Shown one piece after another: positions 45,589 to 54,705 of a stretch of 64,000 nucleotides of DNA. Position 1 is the stretch's first letter, and every line of letters begins with the position of its first letter. This stretch comes from Luteimonas abyssi (GTDB taxonomy: Bacteria; Pseudomonadota; Gammaproteobacteria; Xanthomonadales; Xanthomonadaceae). The notes under the pieces are model-generated. The model did no database searches and was not told where the DNA came from. It saw nothing but the letters and a program-made list of their open reading frames with translations. The position numbers and the translations under genes are program-made. The stretch spans positions 1,647,321 through 1,711,320 of the forward strand of contig NZ_KQ759763.1 of the NCBI RefSeq assembly GCF_001482195.1, read 5' to 3'.

Positions 45589-47663
45589 GCGCGGTGATGG
45601 CCACCGGCTCCAAGCGGCTGTTCGACATGCTGCGCTACGGCCTGGGCGCGCCGCTGGTGGTGCTGGCGCTGCTGGCGATGGTGGTGGTACCGCTGCCGCC
45701 GACGATCCTGGACGTCCTCTTCAGCTTCAACATCGCGATGTCGCTGGTGGTGCTGCTGGCGGTGGTCTACGTGCAGCGGCCGCTGGACTTCAGCATTTTC
45801 CCGATCGTGCTGCTGGTCACCACGATGTTGCGGCTGGCGCTCAACGTGGCCTCCACCCGGGTGATCCTGCTGCACGGGCAGAACGGGCCGGAAGCGGCAG
45901 GCCAGGTGATCGCCTCGTTCGGCGAATTCGTCGTCGGCGGCAACTTCGCGGTGGGCATCGTCGCCTTCGCGATCCTGACCATCATCAATTTCGTGGTGAT
46001 CACCAAGGGCGCCGGGCGCGTGTCCGAAGTGACCGCACGCTTCATCCTCGATGCCATGCCCGGCAAGCAGATGGCGATCGACGCCGATCTCAACGCCGGC
46101 CTGCTCAACCGCGAGGAGGCCAAGGCCCGCCGCGAGGAAGTCCGCCAGGAAGCCGATTTCTACGGCGCGATGGACGGCGCCAGCAAGTTCATCCGCGGCG
46201 ACGCCATCGCTGGCATCCTGATCATGGTGGTCACCATCGTCGGTGGCCTGGCGATCGGCGTGCTCCAGCACGGCATGGCGATGGGCGATGCCGCGGCCAC
46301 CTACACCCTGCTGTCCATCGGCGACGGCCTGGTGTCGCAGTTGCCGGCGCTGCTGATCTCCTCGGCGGTGGCGATGCTGGTGACCCGTGCCTCGCGCTCG
46401 CAGGACATGGGCGGCGCGGTCACCGGGCAGGTCTTCGGGCAGTACAAGGCGCTGGCGATCGCGGCGACGATCCTGCTGGTGGTCGGCCTGGTGCCGGGCA
46501 TGCCGAACTTCGCGTTTCTCAGCCTGGGCAGCCTGGTCGCGGGTGCCGCCTGGCTGATGTGGAAACGCAGCCAGGAGGCCGAAGCCGCCGCACGTCCCGA
46601 GGCCGCCCTGCCCGCACCGGAACAGGCCGCCAACGCCGAGCTCGGCTGGGACGACCTGCGCCCGATCGATCCGCTGGGGCTGGAAGTCGGCTACCGGCTG
46701 ATCCCCCTGGTCGACAAGAACCAGGGCGGCGAGCTGATGGCGCGGATCAAGGCCGTGCGCCGCAAGCTCACCCAGGATGTCGGCTTCCTGATTCCGCCGG
46801 TCCACATCCGCGACAACCTGGAGCTCGCCCCCACCGCCTACCGCGTGCTGGTACACGGCGTGCCGGTGGCGTCGGCCGAGATCCATCCCGACCGCCTGCT
46901 GGCACTCGATCCGGGCGGCGCCATGGGCAAGCTCGAAGGCATTCCCGGCAAGGATCCCGCATTCGGCCTGGATGCGCTGTGGATCCTGCCGACCCTGCGC
47001 GCACAGGCCGAGGCGTCCGGCTATACGGTGGTGGACCCGGCCACGGTCATGGCGACGCACCTGTCCCACCTGGTGCGCGAGCAGGCGCCCGAGCTGCTCG
47101 GCCACGAGGAAGTCCAGCAGTTGCTGGCGACCCTGGCCCGCAGCGCGCCGAAACTGGCCGAGGACCTCACCCCCAAGACGCTGCCGCTGTCGGTGATCGT
47201 GCGGGTGCTGCAGAACCTGCTGATCGAACGCATCCCGATCCGCCAGCTGCGGCGCATCGCCGAATCGCTGGTCGAGCACGGCGCGCAGACCCAGGACCCC
47301 ACCCAGCTCACCACCGCGGTGCGGACCGCACTGGGCCGTTTCATCGTGCAGGAAATCGCCGGCCCCTCGGCCGAACTGCCGGTGTACACCCTGGCCGCGC
47401 CGCTGGAACGCGTCTTGCAGGATTCCGCGCAGGGCACGGGAGCCGCACTGGAGCCGGGCCTGGCCGAACGCCTGCAGCAGAGCCTCGCCGATTGCGCGAA
47501 GCAGCAGGAGGCCAGGAACGAACCCGCCGTGGTGCTGGTGCCCGGCCAGGTGCGCGCCGCGCTGGCGCGTCTGGTCCGCCACAGCGTTCCGGGCCTGTCG
47601 GTCCTGGCCTACACCGAAGTACCGGAAGACAAGCGCCTGAAGCTGATCGGGACGATCAATTGA
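45585..47663 (+). CDS. flhA: Flagellar export gate protein FlhA
   Basis: Encodes a 692-residue export-gate protein with about eight membrane helices in the first 330 residues (LPPTILDVLFSFNIAMSLVV, the FHIPEP-like RPLDFSIFPIVLLVTTMLRL, DAMPGKQMAIDADLNAG) and a large cytoplasmic domain (LGLEVGYRLIPLVDKNQGGE) that docks chaperone-substrate complexes. Length is normal. Confidence 0.97.
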   Translation: MSAVMATGSKRLFDMLRYGLGAPLVVLALLAMVVVPLPPTILDVLFSFNIAMSLVVLLAVVYVQRPLDFSIFPIVLLVTTMLRLALNVASTRVILLHGQNGPEAAGQVIASFGEFVVGGNFAVGIVAFAILTIINFVVITKGAGRVSEVTARFILDAMPGKQMAIDADLNAGLLNREEAKARREEVRQEADFYGAMDGASKFIRGDAIAGILIMVVTIVGGLAIGVLQHGMAMGDAAATYTLLSIGDGLVSQLPALLISSAVAMLVTRASRSQDMGGAVTGQVFGQYKALAIAATILLVVGLVPGMPNFAFLSLGSLVAGAAWLMWKRSQEAEAAARPEAALPAPEQAANAELGWDDLRPIDPLGLEVGYRLIPLVDKNQGGELMARIKAVRRKLTQDVGFLIPPVHIRDNLELAPTAYRVLVHGVPVASAEIHPDRLLALDPGGAMGKLEGIPGKDPAFGLDALWILPTLRAQAEASGYTVVDPATVMATHLSHLVREQAPELLGHEEVQQLLATLARSAPKLAEDLTPKTLPLSVIVRVLQNLLIERIPIRQLRRIAESLVEHGAQTQDPTQLTTAVRTALGRFIVQEIAGPSAELPVYTLAAPLERVLQDSAQGTGAALEPGLAERLQQSLADCAKQQEARNEPAVVLVPGQVRAALARLVRHSVPGLSVLAYTEVPEDKRLKLIGTIN

Positions 47664-47704
47664 CCGGCCCAAGCCAACGCGCGCGAAGGGAGAGGACACC
47701 GCCG

Positions 47705-47809
47705 ATGACCATCGCAGCAACACGGCGGACACCGCCGCCCGAACGTACCGGCACCGACGCGCGCCCTGTCCCACCCCCGCCCCACGCCAGCCAGCCAGCA
47801 CACTCATGA
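47705..47809 (+). CDS. Possible 34-residue leader peptide upstream of flhF
   Basis: An ATG at 47705 preceded by GGGAGAGGA opens a 34-codon frame (Pro/Thr-rich, HASQPAHS at the end) whose TGA overlaps the flhF ATG (ATGA). flhF itself has no Shine-Dalgarno sequence. This may be a translated leader that couples ribosomes to flhF, or chance in a GC-rich gap. No homology is recognised. Confidence 0.35.
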   Translation: MTIAATRRTPPPERTGTDARPVPPPPHASQPAHS

Positions 47810-49371
47810 AAATCCGCCGATTCGTCGCCACCGATATGCGCACCGCCCTGCAGCAGGTCCGCGATGCGCATGGTCCGGATGCCGTGATCCTCTCCAACCG
47901 CCGGACCGACGAGGGTGTGGAGATCGTCGCGGCGAGCAACTACGACGAGAGCGTCGTGCAGCGCGCCATCGAGGACGCGCAACGCGATGCCGATGCGCGC
48001 GCGCAGGCGACCCCGCCGGCGCCCGCCGCCGAGATGCCGACGCCGCCGGCCGGCGAACACGCCGCCGAGATGCCCCGGGCCGAGCGCTGGCTGCGCGAGC
48101 TGTCCGCGCCAGCTGCGGCCGATCCGATGCCCCATGCACCGGCCCAGCCACCCGCTCGGGTCGCGCAAGCGCCGCATCAGGCAACGCGTTCGTCCCCGCA
48201 GGACGATCCGGCGACGACCCGCTCCACGCGTCTGGCGGCCCAGCCGACTCCGGACTTCAGCGCTGCGCTCCGGCACGACATCGAAGTACCCGTCTTCGCC
48301 GAGCTGATCGCGCGCGCCGCGTCTCCGGCGCAACCGCCCCCTGCCCATGCGGACACGACCGCGGCGTCCTCGCCGGTGCCGCCGGCCCACGGCGCCGACA
48401 ATCCGTCGCCCGCCCCGGTCGCGGCCGCGCTGCACGCGGTCGCCCCGGTGGCGGCACCTGCGAGCGACGGAGAATTGGCGCACCTGCGCGGCGAGCTGGC
48501 GCAGATGCGGCAGATGATCGAACGCGAGATGGCCCGGCTCACCGACGAGCGCCTGCGCGGGTCTGCGGTCCGGGCCCAGGCCCTGGACCTGATGGACGAG
48601 TACGGCTTCGATGCCGGCATCACCCGCGACGTGGTGCTGCAGATCCCGCCCGACAGCGCCGCGCACCGCGCCCGCGGCCTGATGCTGGGACTGATCTCGC
48701 GCCGCCTGCCGATCTGCCCGGTGGATCCGCTGCACGAGGCCGGCGTGATCGCGCTGGTCGGTCCGACCGGCGCCGGCAAGACCACCACCATCGCCAAGCT
48801 GGCCGCGCTCTACGCCGCCCAGCACCAGCCGCGGGATGTGGCGCTGGTCACCACCGACACCGCCCGTATCGGCGGGCGCGAACAACTGCACAGCTACGGC
48901 CGCCAGCTCGGCATCGCCGTGCACGAGGCCGACACCGAGGCCGGCCTGCTCGCCCTGCTGCAGAAGCTGCAGGACTACCGGCTGGTCCTGGTCGATACCG
49001 CCGGCCTCAGCCAGCGCGACCGCGCCCTGGCCGCCCAGCTCAACTGGCTGCGCGCCGCACGCCAGGTCCGCACCCTGCTGGTGCTGCCGGCCAACACCCA
49101 TTTCGCCGATCTCGACGAGGTCGTGCGCCGCTTCGAGAACGCCCGCCCGCAGGGCGTGGTGCTGACCAAGCTCGACGAGACCAGCCGCCTGGGCAGCGCC
49201 CTCTCGGTCGTGGTCGACCACCAGCTGCCGCTGACCTGGGTGACCGACGGCCAGCGGATCCCGGACGACCTGCACCGGGCCAATGCGGCCCATCTGGTGC
49301 TCCGCCTTGAAGATCTCCGCCGAGATGCCGATAAGCCGTCTATCCCGGAACACGACCATGCCGTCGCTTGA
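47806..49371 (+). CDS. flhF: Flagellar placement GTPase FlhF
   Basis: Encodes a 521-residue SRP-type GTPase that sets polar flagellum position. It begins MKIRRFVATDMRTALQQVRD and GPDAVILSNRRTDEGVEIVA, as expected. A long Ala/Pro-rich middle (residues 60-220) leads to the NG domain with the P-loop GPTGAGKTTTIAKLAA, TTDTARIGGREQL and the later VLTKLDETSRLG. FlhF works with FleN to set flagellar number and place. Confidence 0.96.
   Translation: MKIRRFVATDMRTALQQVRDAHGPDAVILSNRRTDEGVEIVAASNYDESVVQRAIEDAQRDADARAQATPPAPAAEMPTPPAGEHAAEMPRAERWLRELSAPAAADPMPHAPAQPPARVAQAPHQATRSSPQDDPATTRSTRLAAQPTPDFSAALRHDIEVPVFAELIARAASPAQPPPAHADTTAASSPVPPAHGADNPSPAPVAAALHAVAPVAAPASDGELAHLRGELAQMRQMIEREMARLTDERLRGSAVRAQALDLMDEYGFDAGITRDVVLQIPPDSAAHRARGLMLGLISRRLPICPVDPLHEAGVIALVGPTGAGKTTTIAKLAALYAAQHQPRDVALVTTDTARIGGREQLHSYGRQLGIAVHEADTEAGLLALLQKLQDYRLVLVDTAGLSQRDRALAAQLNWLRAARQVRTLLVLPANTHFADLDEVVRRFENARPQGVVLTKLDETSRLGSALSVVVDHQLPLTWVTDGQRIPDDLHRANAAHLVLRLEDLRRDADKPSIPEHDHAVA
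49308..49334 (+). promoter_or_regulatory. FliA promoter inside flhF for fleN-fliA
   Basis: TGAAG (4 of 5), 14 nt, perfect GCCGATAA, 23 nt before the fleN ATG and within the last codons of flhF. It would let FliA drive its own gene and the downstream chemotaxis genes. Confidence 0.65.
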
Positions 49372-50227
49372 GCCCCTGCCCCCGATGCAACCGCTGGTAC
49401 CGCCGTCGCTGAAGCCCGTCCGCACCCTCGCCGTCACCGGCGGCAAGGGGGGCGTGGGCAAGACCAACGTGTCGGCGAACCTGGCCATCGCGCTGACCGA
49501 GCTCGGCCAGCGCACGATGCTGCTCGACGCGGATCTCGGCCTCGCCAACATCGACGTGCTGCTGGGGTTGTCGCCGCGCCACACCCTCGCCGATCTGGTC
49601 GCGGGGCGCTGCGAGCTCGAGGATGTGATCCTCGAGGGCCCGGGGGGCGTGCTGGTGGTCCCGGCCGCCTCCGGACGCCGGCACATGGCCGAACTGCACC
49701 CGGCCGAGCACGCCGGGCTGGTCAATGTGTTCAACGACCTGCAGCGCGAGCTGGACATGCTGGTGATCGACACCGCCGCCGGCATCACCGATTCGGTGCT
49801 GACCTTCTGCCAGGCCGCACAGGATGCGGTCGTCGTGGTCTGCGACGAGCCCGCCTCGATCACCGACGCCTATGCGTTGATCAAGGTGCTCGCCCGCGAG
49901 CGCGGCGTGGATCGCGTGCAGGTCGTCGCCAACATGGTGCGCAGCCCGCAGGAGGGCCGCGCGCTCTACGACAAGCTGTCGCGTGTCTGCGAGCGTTTCA
50001 TCGGCGACGTGTCGCTGAATTACCTAGGCGCGGTGCCGCAGTGCGATTGGCTGCGCATGGCCGTGCAGCGCCAGCAACCGGTGGTCCGCGCCTACCCGGG
50101 CAGTCCGTCGGCGCGCGCGCTCGCCGAGATCGCCCGTCGCACCGCCCGCTGGCAGGCGCCGATGGCACCGCGCGGGCACGTGGAGTTCTTCGTCGACCGC
50201 ATGCTGCGGCAGGGAGCGCCGGCATGA
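49358..50227 (+). CDS. fleN: Flagellar number regulator FleN (FlhG), MinD-like ATPase
   Basis: Encodes a 289-residue MinD/ParA-type ATPase with deviant Walker A GGKGGVGKTN, LLDADLGLANIDVLLGL and LVIDTAAGITDSVLTF. FleN binds FleQ and restrains flagellar gene expression and number. ATG 49358 overlaps the end of flhF and gives a length near the family norm; earlier in-frame ATGs lie deeper in flhF. Its stop overlaps the fliA start. Confidence 0.95.
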   Translation: MPSLEPLPPMQPLVPPSLKPVRTLAVTGGKGGVGKTNVSANLAIALTELGQRTMLLDADLGLANIDVLLGLSPRHTLADLVAGRCELEDVILEGPGGVLVVPAASGRRHMAELHPAEHAGLVNVFNDLQRELDMLVIDTAAGITDSVLTFCQAAQDAVVVVCDEPASITDAYALIKVLARERGVDRVQVVANMVRSPQEGRALYDKLSRVCERFIGDVSLNYLGAVPQCDWLRMAVQRQQPVVRAYPGSPSARALAEIARRTARWQAPMAPRGHVEFFVDRMLRQGAPA

Positions 50228-50973
50228 GTCTCGCCGCGCGCCACTACCAGGCCGTGCAGCGCGCCGTCGTCGATCCGGTGGTCCAGCACGCCGAGCTGGT
50301 GCGCCGGATCGCCCACCACCTGGCCGCGCGCCTGCCCGCCAGCGTGGAAGTGGACGACCTGGTCCAGGCCGGCATGATCGGGCTCATCGAAGCCTCGCGC
50401 AGCTACGACGCCGACCAGGGCGCCTCGTTCGAGACCTACGCCTCGATCCGCATCCGCGGCGCGATGATCGACGAGATCCGCCGCGGCGACTGGGTGCCGC
50501 GCTCGGTGCATCGCAAGGCCCGCGAAGCCGCGGCCGCGATCCGCGAAATCGAACAGGCCAGCGGCCGCTCGGCCACCGCACAGGAAGTCGCCACGCGACT
50601 GGACATGCCGCTGACCGATTACATGCGCCTGCTCGAGGACGCCGCCCGCGGCCACGTGCTCAGCCTCGACTCCCATGTCGAGGACCACGGCGAGGTGGAG
50701 CCCGCCCGTCGCGGCGGTCCGACGCCGCAAGACGCGATGGTCCGCGGCGAGTTCGGTCAGCAGCTCGCGCACGCCATCGGCCAGTTGCCCGAACGCGAGC
50801 GCCTGGTGCTGTCGCTGTACTACGAACAGGAGCTCAACCTCAAGGAAATCGGCGCCGTCCTCGGCGTCAGCGAATCCCGGGTGTGCCAGATCCACGGCCA
50901 GGCCGTGGTCCGCCTGCGCGGCCGCCTGACTGCGTTCGAGCTCGCCGATACCGGCATCGGCGACGACGATTGA
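50224..50973 (+). CDS. fliA: Flagellar sigma factor FliA (sigma-28)
   Basis: Encodes a 249-residue sigma-28 with region 2 ([52 protein letters not shown]) and region 4 ([40 protein letters not shown]). It should read the T(C/A)AAG-N14-GCCGATAN promoters seen throughout the window and be inhibited by FlgM. It overlaps fleN by ATGA. Confidence 0.97.
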   Translation: MSLAARHYQAVQRAVVDPVVQHAELVRRIAHHLAARLPASVEVDDLVQAGMIGLIEASRSYDADQGASFETYASIRIRGAMIDEIRRGDWVPRSVHRKAREAAAAIREIEQASGRSATAQEVATRLDMPLTDYMRLLEDAARGHVLSLDSHVEDHGEVEPARRGGPTPQDAMVRGEFGQQLAHAIGQLPERERLVLSLYYEQELNLKEIGAVLGVSESRVCQIHGQAVVRLRGRLTAFELADTGIGDDD

Positions 50974-50995
50974 CCTATCTTCTCTGGAGTTCGAC

Positions 50996-51388
50996 TTGAA
51001 CAAGAACATGCGCGTGCTGATCGTCGACGATTTCTCGACGATGCGCCGGATCATCAAGAACCTGCTGGCCGACCTCGGTTTCAACAACACCGTCGAGGCC
51101 GAGGACGGTCACAGTGCGCTGGCCGTGCTGCGCCAGGATGCGGTGGAACTGGTGGTCACCGACTGGAACATGCCCGGCATGACCGGCATCGAACTGCTGC
51201 GGGCGATCCGCGCCGACGACAAGTTCCGCACCCTTCCGGTGCTGATGGTCACGGCCGAAGCCAAGCGCGAGCAGATCATCGAGGCCGCGCAGAACGGCGT
51301 GAACGGCTACATCATCAAGCCGTTCACCGCGCAGACGCTGGAGGAGAAGCTCGGCAAGATCTTCGAGCGCCTGGGGACCGCCGCGTGA
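50996..51388 (+). CDS. cheY: Chemotaxis response regulator CheY
   Basis: Encodes a 130-residue receiver with acidic pair LIVDDFS, phospho-acceptor Asp56 in [13 protein letters not shown], Thr in VLMVTAEA and Lys in YIIKPFT. The sequence is close to motor-binding CheY of Pseudomonas type. The start is TTG 50996 with GGAG 6 nt upstream; ATG 51008 is the only in-frame alternative and would trim the first strand. It overlaps cheZ. Confidence 0.97.
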   Translation: MNKNMRVLIVDDFSTMRRIIKNLLADLGFNNTVEAEDGHSALAVLRQDAVELVVTDWNMPGMTGIELLRAIRADDKFRTLPVLMVTAEAKREQIIEAAQNGVNGYIIKPFTAQTLEEKLGKIFERLGTAA

Positions 51389-52014
51389 ACGCGGTCACCG
51401 CGGCCACCGCCGACCGCCATCAGCTGGCACTGCTGCTGCAGGACGCGCTCGATGCACTGGAGCGCGGCGACGAGTCGGCCTGGCGCGCGCATGTCGACAT
51501 GCTGGCGAGCGCCCGCACGCGCACCCTCGCCAGCGGGCTCGGCCGTCTCGCGCGCGAGCTCGAGCAGGCGCTGGTCGCGCTGCCCGCGCTCCCCGCCGAC
51601 GAAGGGCTCGACGACGCCTGCGCGCGCCTGGACCACGTCGTGGAAATGACCGAGCGCGCCACCCATCACACGCTCGATCTGATCGATCACAGCCGCGCAC
51701 TGGTCACGCGGCTGCGCGAAGGCATGCTGTCCGGCGATGCGGTCGCTGACGAGCAGGTGGCGCAGGTGGACACGCTGCGCGACCACCTGCGCGACATGGC
51801 CTTGGCGCAAAGCCACCAGGATCTCGGCGGACAGATCATCCGCAAGGTCGCCGGCATCGTGCGCCGGGTGCACGAGAACCTCGGTGCGCTGGACCTGCCC
51901 GCGCCGGAGCCGGACTCGTCGGACCGCGGTCACGGCCCGGCGGTGAAGGGACTCGATGCCGGCGTCGCCGACCAGAACGACGCCGACGACCTGCTCGCGC
52001 GCCTGGGACTCTGA
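51385..52014 (+). CDS. cheZ: CheY-P phosphatase CheZ
   Basis: Encodes a 209-residue helical phosphatase. The catalytic motif appears as [14 protein letters not shown], with the conserved Gln, and the C-terminal CheY-binding peptide is [12 protein letters not shown]. It starts at GTG 51385 overlapping the cheY stop. cheA follows after 3 bp. Confidence 0.95.
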   Translation: MNAVTAATADRHQLALLLQDALDALERGDESAWRAHVDMLASARTRTLASGLGRLARELEQALVALPALPADEGLDDACARLDHVVEMTERATHHTLDLIDHSRALVTRLREGMLSGDAVADEQVAQVDTLRDHLRDMALAQSHQDLGGQIIRKVAGIVRRVHENLGALDLPAPEPDSSDRGHGPAVKGLDAGVADQNDADDLLARLGL

Positions 52015-52017
52015 GCC

Positions 52018-53892
52018 ATGCACGGGTGCACGCCTGAGATCGCCGCCGACTTCGTCGTCGAAGCGCGCGAACTGCTCGAGGATCTCGGCGGGCAGCTGGT
52101 CGAACTCGAACACGACCCCGCCGACCGCGAGCGTCTCAACGCGGTGTTCCGGGCCTTCCACACCCTCAAGGGCGGTGCCGGCTTCCTCGGCGTCACCCCG
52201 CTGGTGGAGCTGTGCCACGCTGCGGAAGAAACCCTCGGCGCGGTGCGCAGCGGCGCGGCCCAGTTGCTCGACCGGCATTTCGATGCCGCACAGCAGTCGC
52301 TGGACTGGCTGCAGGCGATGGTGGACGCGATCGATGCCGGTACCGAAGTGCCGCACGCCCCCCAGGCCCTCATTGCGGGGTTCGCGCTGGACGCAGAGAT
52401 CGTCGCCGTTCCAGTCGCCGCGGTTCCGGCGACGGCGGCCGCCGTCGCCGGCGACGACATGATCGACGACGACGAATTCGAGGCGCTGCTCGACCAACTG
52501 CACGGCGCAGCTGTGCCGGGCAGCAGCGCACCTGCGCCGGTGTCGCCGCCACCGGCAGGCGCGGCCGACATGATCGACGACGCCGAATTCGAAGCATTGC
52601 TCGACCAGTTGCACGGCGCGGCCGCACCCGGCACACACGCGACGGCCGCTGCAGCGGTGACCGCGCCACCCCCGCCGCCGCCGACACGCGCGCCGGTCGC
52701 ACCGCCGAAAGCGGCGTCGAAAGCCGCACCGGCCACCGGCGCCGAGCGCGAGACCACGGTACGCGTGGATACCCGGCGTCTGGACGCCATCGTCGACCTC
52801 GTCGGCGAACTCGTGCTGGCCCGCAACCGCCTCAAGACGCTGCGCGCACGCCTGCGCGACGAAGAGCTCGATCGCGCCGTCGCCACCCTGGACAACGCCA
52901 CCGCACGCCTGCAGGGCGCGGTGATGCGCACCCGCATGCAACCCGTCGGCAAGGTGTTCTCGCGGTTCCCGAAGGTCGCGCGCGATGTGGCGCGCGCGCT
53001 CGACAAGGAAATCGACCTGGAGCTGGTCGGCGCCGAGACCGAGCTCGACCGCAACCTGGTCGAGGCGCTGGCCGACCCGCTGGTGCACCTGGTCCGCAAC
53101 GCCATCGACCACGGCATCGAAGCACCCGGCGTGCGCGAAGCCACCGGCAAGCCGCGCGCCGGACGACTGCGCCTGCTCGCGCAGCAACAGGGCGACTACG
53201 TCGGCATCGAGGTCCAGGACGACGGCGCCGGCATCGATCCGGAGCGCTTGCGTGCCAAGGCCCGCGAGAAGGGGCTCATCGACGCCGAAGCGGCGGCACG
53301 CCTCAATGCCGAGGAATGCCTCAACCTGATCTTCATGGCCGGTTTCTCCACCCGCACCGAAGTCAGCGACATCTCGGGGCGCGGGGTCGGCATGGACGTG
53401 GTGCAATCGCGCATCCGCGAACTCGGCGGACAGATCCAGGTGCAGTCCGAGCTCGGCCGCGGCAGCCGCTTCTCGCTACGGGTGCCGCTGACCCTGGCGA
53501 TCCTGCCGACCCTGCTCGTGCACGCGGCCGGCGACGCCTACGCCTTGCCGCTGGCGCGCGTGCAGGAAGTGCTGCATGCGCCGTCACGCGCGGTGAACTG
53601 GTTCGACGGACGCGCCGCGCTGGACCGCCGCTCGCACACCCTGCCCCTGCTCGACCTGCGGCACTGGCTGGCGCAACCGGCGGCGCAGACCGACCTGCTC
53701 ACCGTGGTCGTCCTGCAACGCGGCGACAGCCGCTTCGGCCTGGTCGTCGACGAAGTGCGAGGCCGCGAGGAGGTCGTGATCAAGGCGCTCCCGCGGGCGT
53801 TACGCGGCCTGCCCGGATACGCCGGCGCCACCCTCATCGGCGACGGGCGCCTGGCGCTGATCCTCGACGTGGACGCGCTTCGCCACGCGTGA
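52018..53892 (+). CDS. cheA: Chemotaxis histidine kinase CheA (motor-linked)
   Basis: Encodes a 624-residue CheA. The Hpt domain (1-110) has phospho-acceptor His48 in FRAFHTLKGGAGF. A linker without a recognisable P2 domain carries two near-identical peptides, MIDDDEFEALLDQLHG (148-163) and MIDDAEFEALLDQLHG (185-200), then a Pro-rich stretch. Dimerisation, HATPase (NAIDHGIEAPG, DDGAGIDPE, GRGVGMDVVQS) and CheW-like regulatory domains (ALPLARVQEVLHAP) complete it. It autophosphorylates under receptor control and donates phosphate to CheY. In Pseudomonas, cheB follows at this place; here motC does. Confidence 0.96.
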   Translation: MHGCTPEIAADFVVEARELLEDLGGQLVELEHDPADRERLNAVFRAFHTLKGGAGFLGVTPLVELCHAAEETLGAVRSGAAQLLDRHFDAAQQSLDWLQAMVDAIDAGTEVPHAPQALIAGFALDAEIVAVPVAAVPATAAAVAGDDMIDDDEFEALLDQLHGAAVPGSSAPAPVSPPPAGAADMIDDAEFEALLDQLHGAAAPGTHATAAAAVTAPPPPPPTRAPVAPPKAASKAAPATGAERETTVRVDTRRLDAIVDLVGELVLARNRLKTLRARLRDEELDRAVATLDNATARLQGAVMRTRMQPVGKVFSRFPKVARDVARALDKEIDLELVGAETELDRNLVEALADPLVHLVRNAIDHGIEAPGVREATGKPRAGRLRLLAQQQGDYVGIEVQDDGAGIDPERLRAKAREKGLIDAEAAARLNAEECLNLIFMAGFSTRTEVSDISGRGVGMDVVQSRIRELGGQIQVQSELGRGSRFSLRVPLTLAILPTLLVHAAGDAYALPLARVQEVLHAPSRAVNWFDGRAALDRRSHTLPLLDLRHWLAQPAAQTDLLTVVVLQRGDSRFGLVVDEVRGREEVVIKALPRALRGLPGYAGATLIGDGRLALILDVDALRHA

Positions 53893-53920
53893 CCGATGTC
53901 GCACTGCCGACGCTCCCGAT

Positions 53921-53947
53921 TCAAGTCCCCTTCTCCTCCGCCGATAC
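53921..53947 (+). promoter_or_regulatory. FliA promoter of motC-motD, predicted leaderless
   Basis: TCAAG (TCAAGTCC), 14 nt, GCCGATAC. Exactly 7 nt separate the -10 from the motC ATG at 53955, the same geometry as at cheV. Confidence 0.85.
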
Positions 53948-53954
53948 CACCCAC

Positions 53955-54695
53955 ATGGACATCTTCAGTGTCGTCGGCCTCCTGCTGGCAATCGCATCCC
54001 TGATCGGCGGCAGCATGCTCAAGGGTGCGGGCCTGGCCGCACTGTGGTCGCCGGCCGCGTTCGTGATCGTGATCGTCGGCACCGTCGCCGCGATCCTGCT
54101 GCACACACCGCCCTCGGTGTTCGGGCGCGCGATGCGCATCTCACCGTGGACGCTGAAACCGCCGGTGTCCGACCGCCAGGCCCTGATCGCACAGATGCTG
54201 GAATGGAGCAACGTGTCCCGGCGGCAGGGCCTGCTCGGGCTGGAGAGCCATGTCGAATCGCAGGGCGATCCCTTCCTGCGCAAGGGGCTGCAGATGCTGG
54301 TCGACGGACTGGAGCCCGAAGCCATCCGGCACATGCTCGAAATCGAACTGCATGGCGAGGAGCACCAGGACCTGGCCGCGGCGAAGGTGTTCGAAGGCAT
54401 GGGCATCTACGCACCGACCCTGGGCATCGTCGGCGCCGTGCTCGGTCTGATCGCGGTGATGCAGAACCTCGCCGATCCGAGCAAGCTCGGCCACGGCATC
54501 GCCGCCGCGTTCACCGCCACGATCTACGGCATCGCCTCGGCGAACCTGCTGTTCCTGCCCATGGCCGCCAAGCTGAAGAGCCTGATCGGTCGCCGCAGCG
54601 GCGAGCGCGAGCTGGTCATCGAGGGCCTGATCGCGATCGCCCAGGGCGAGAATCCGCGCAACATCGAAGCGCGCCTGGCCGGCTTCCTGCACTGA
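53955..54695 (+). CDS. motC: Flagellar motor stator protein MotC
   Basis: Encodes a 246-residue MotA-family stator subunit with four predicted membrane helices (FSVVGLLLAIASLIGGSMLK, AFVIVIVGTVAAILLHTP, YAPTLGIVGAVLGLIAVMQN, ATIYGIASANLLFLPMAAKL). Its cytoplasmic loop contacts FliG. The MotC rather than MotA name follows from its sequence type and pairing with motD in a chemotaxis operon. No ribosome site precedes the ATG; the FliA promoter ends 7 nt before it. Confidence 0.95.
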   Translation: MDIFSVVGLLLAIASLIGGSMLKGAGLAALWSPAAFVIVIVGTVAAILLHTPPSVFGRAMRISPWTLKPPVSDRQALIAQMLEWSNVSRRQGLLGLESHVESQGDPFLRKGLQMLVDGLEPEAIRHMLEIELHGEEHQDLAAAKVFEGMGIYAPTLGIVGAVLGLIAVMQNLADPSKLGHGIAAAFTATIYGIASANLLFLPMAAKLKSLIGRRSGERELVIEGLIAIAQGENPRNIEARLAGFLH

Positions 54696-54705
54696 GTCCG
54701 CGCGC

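Noticed and set aside
52018..53892. CheA linker repeats as a tandem DNA repeat or slippage product
   Set aside because: The peptide is repeated but codons differ between copies and conserved residues are kept, so selection on protein is more likely.
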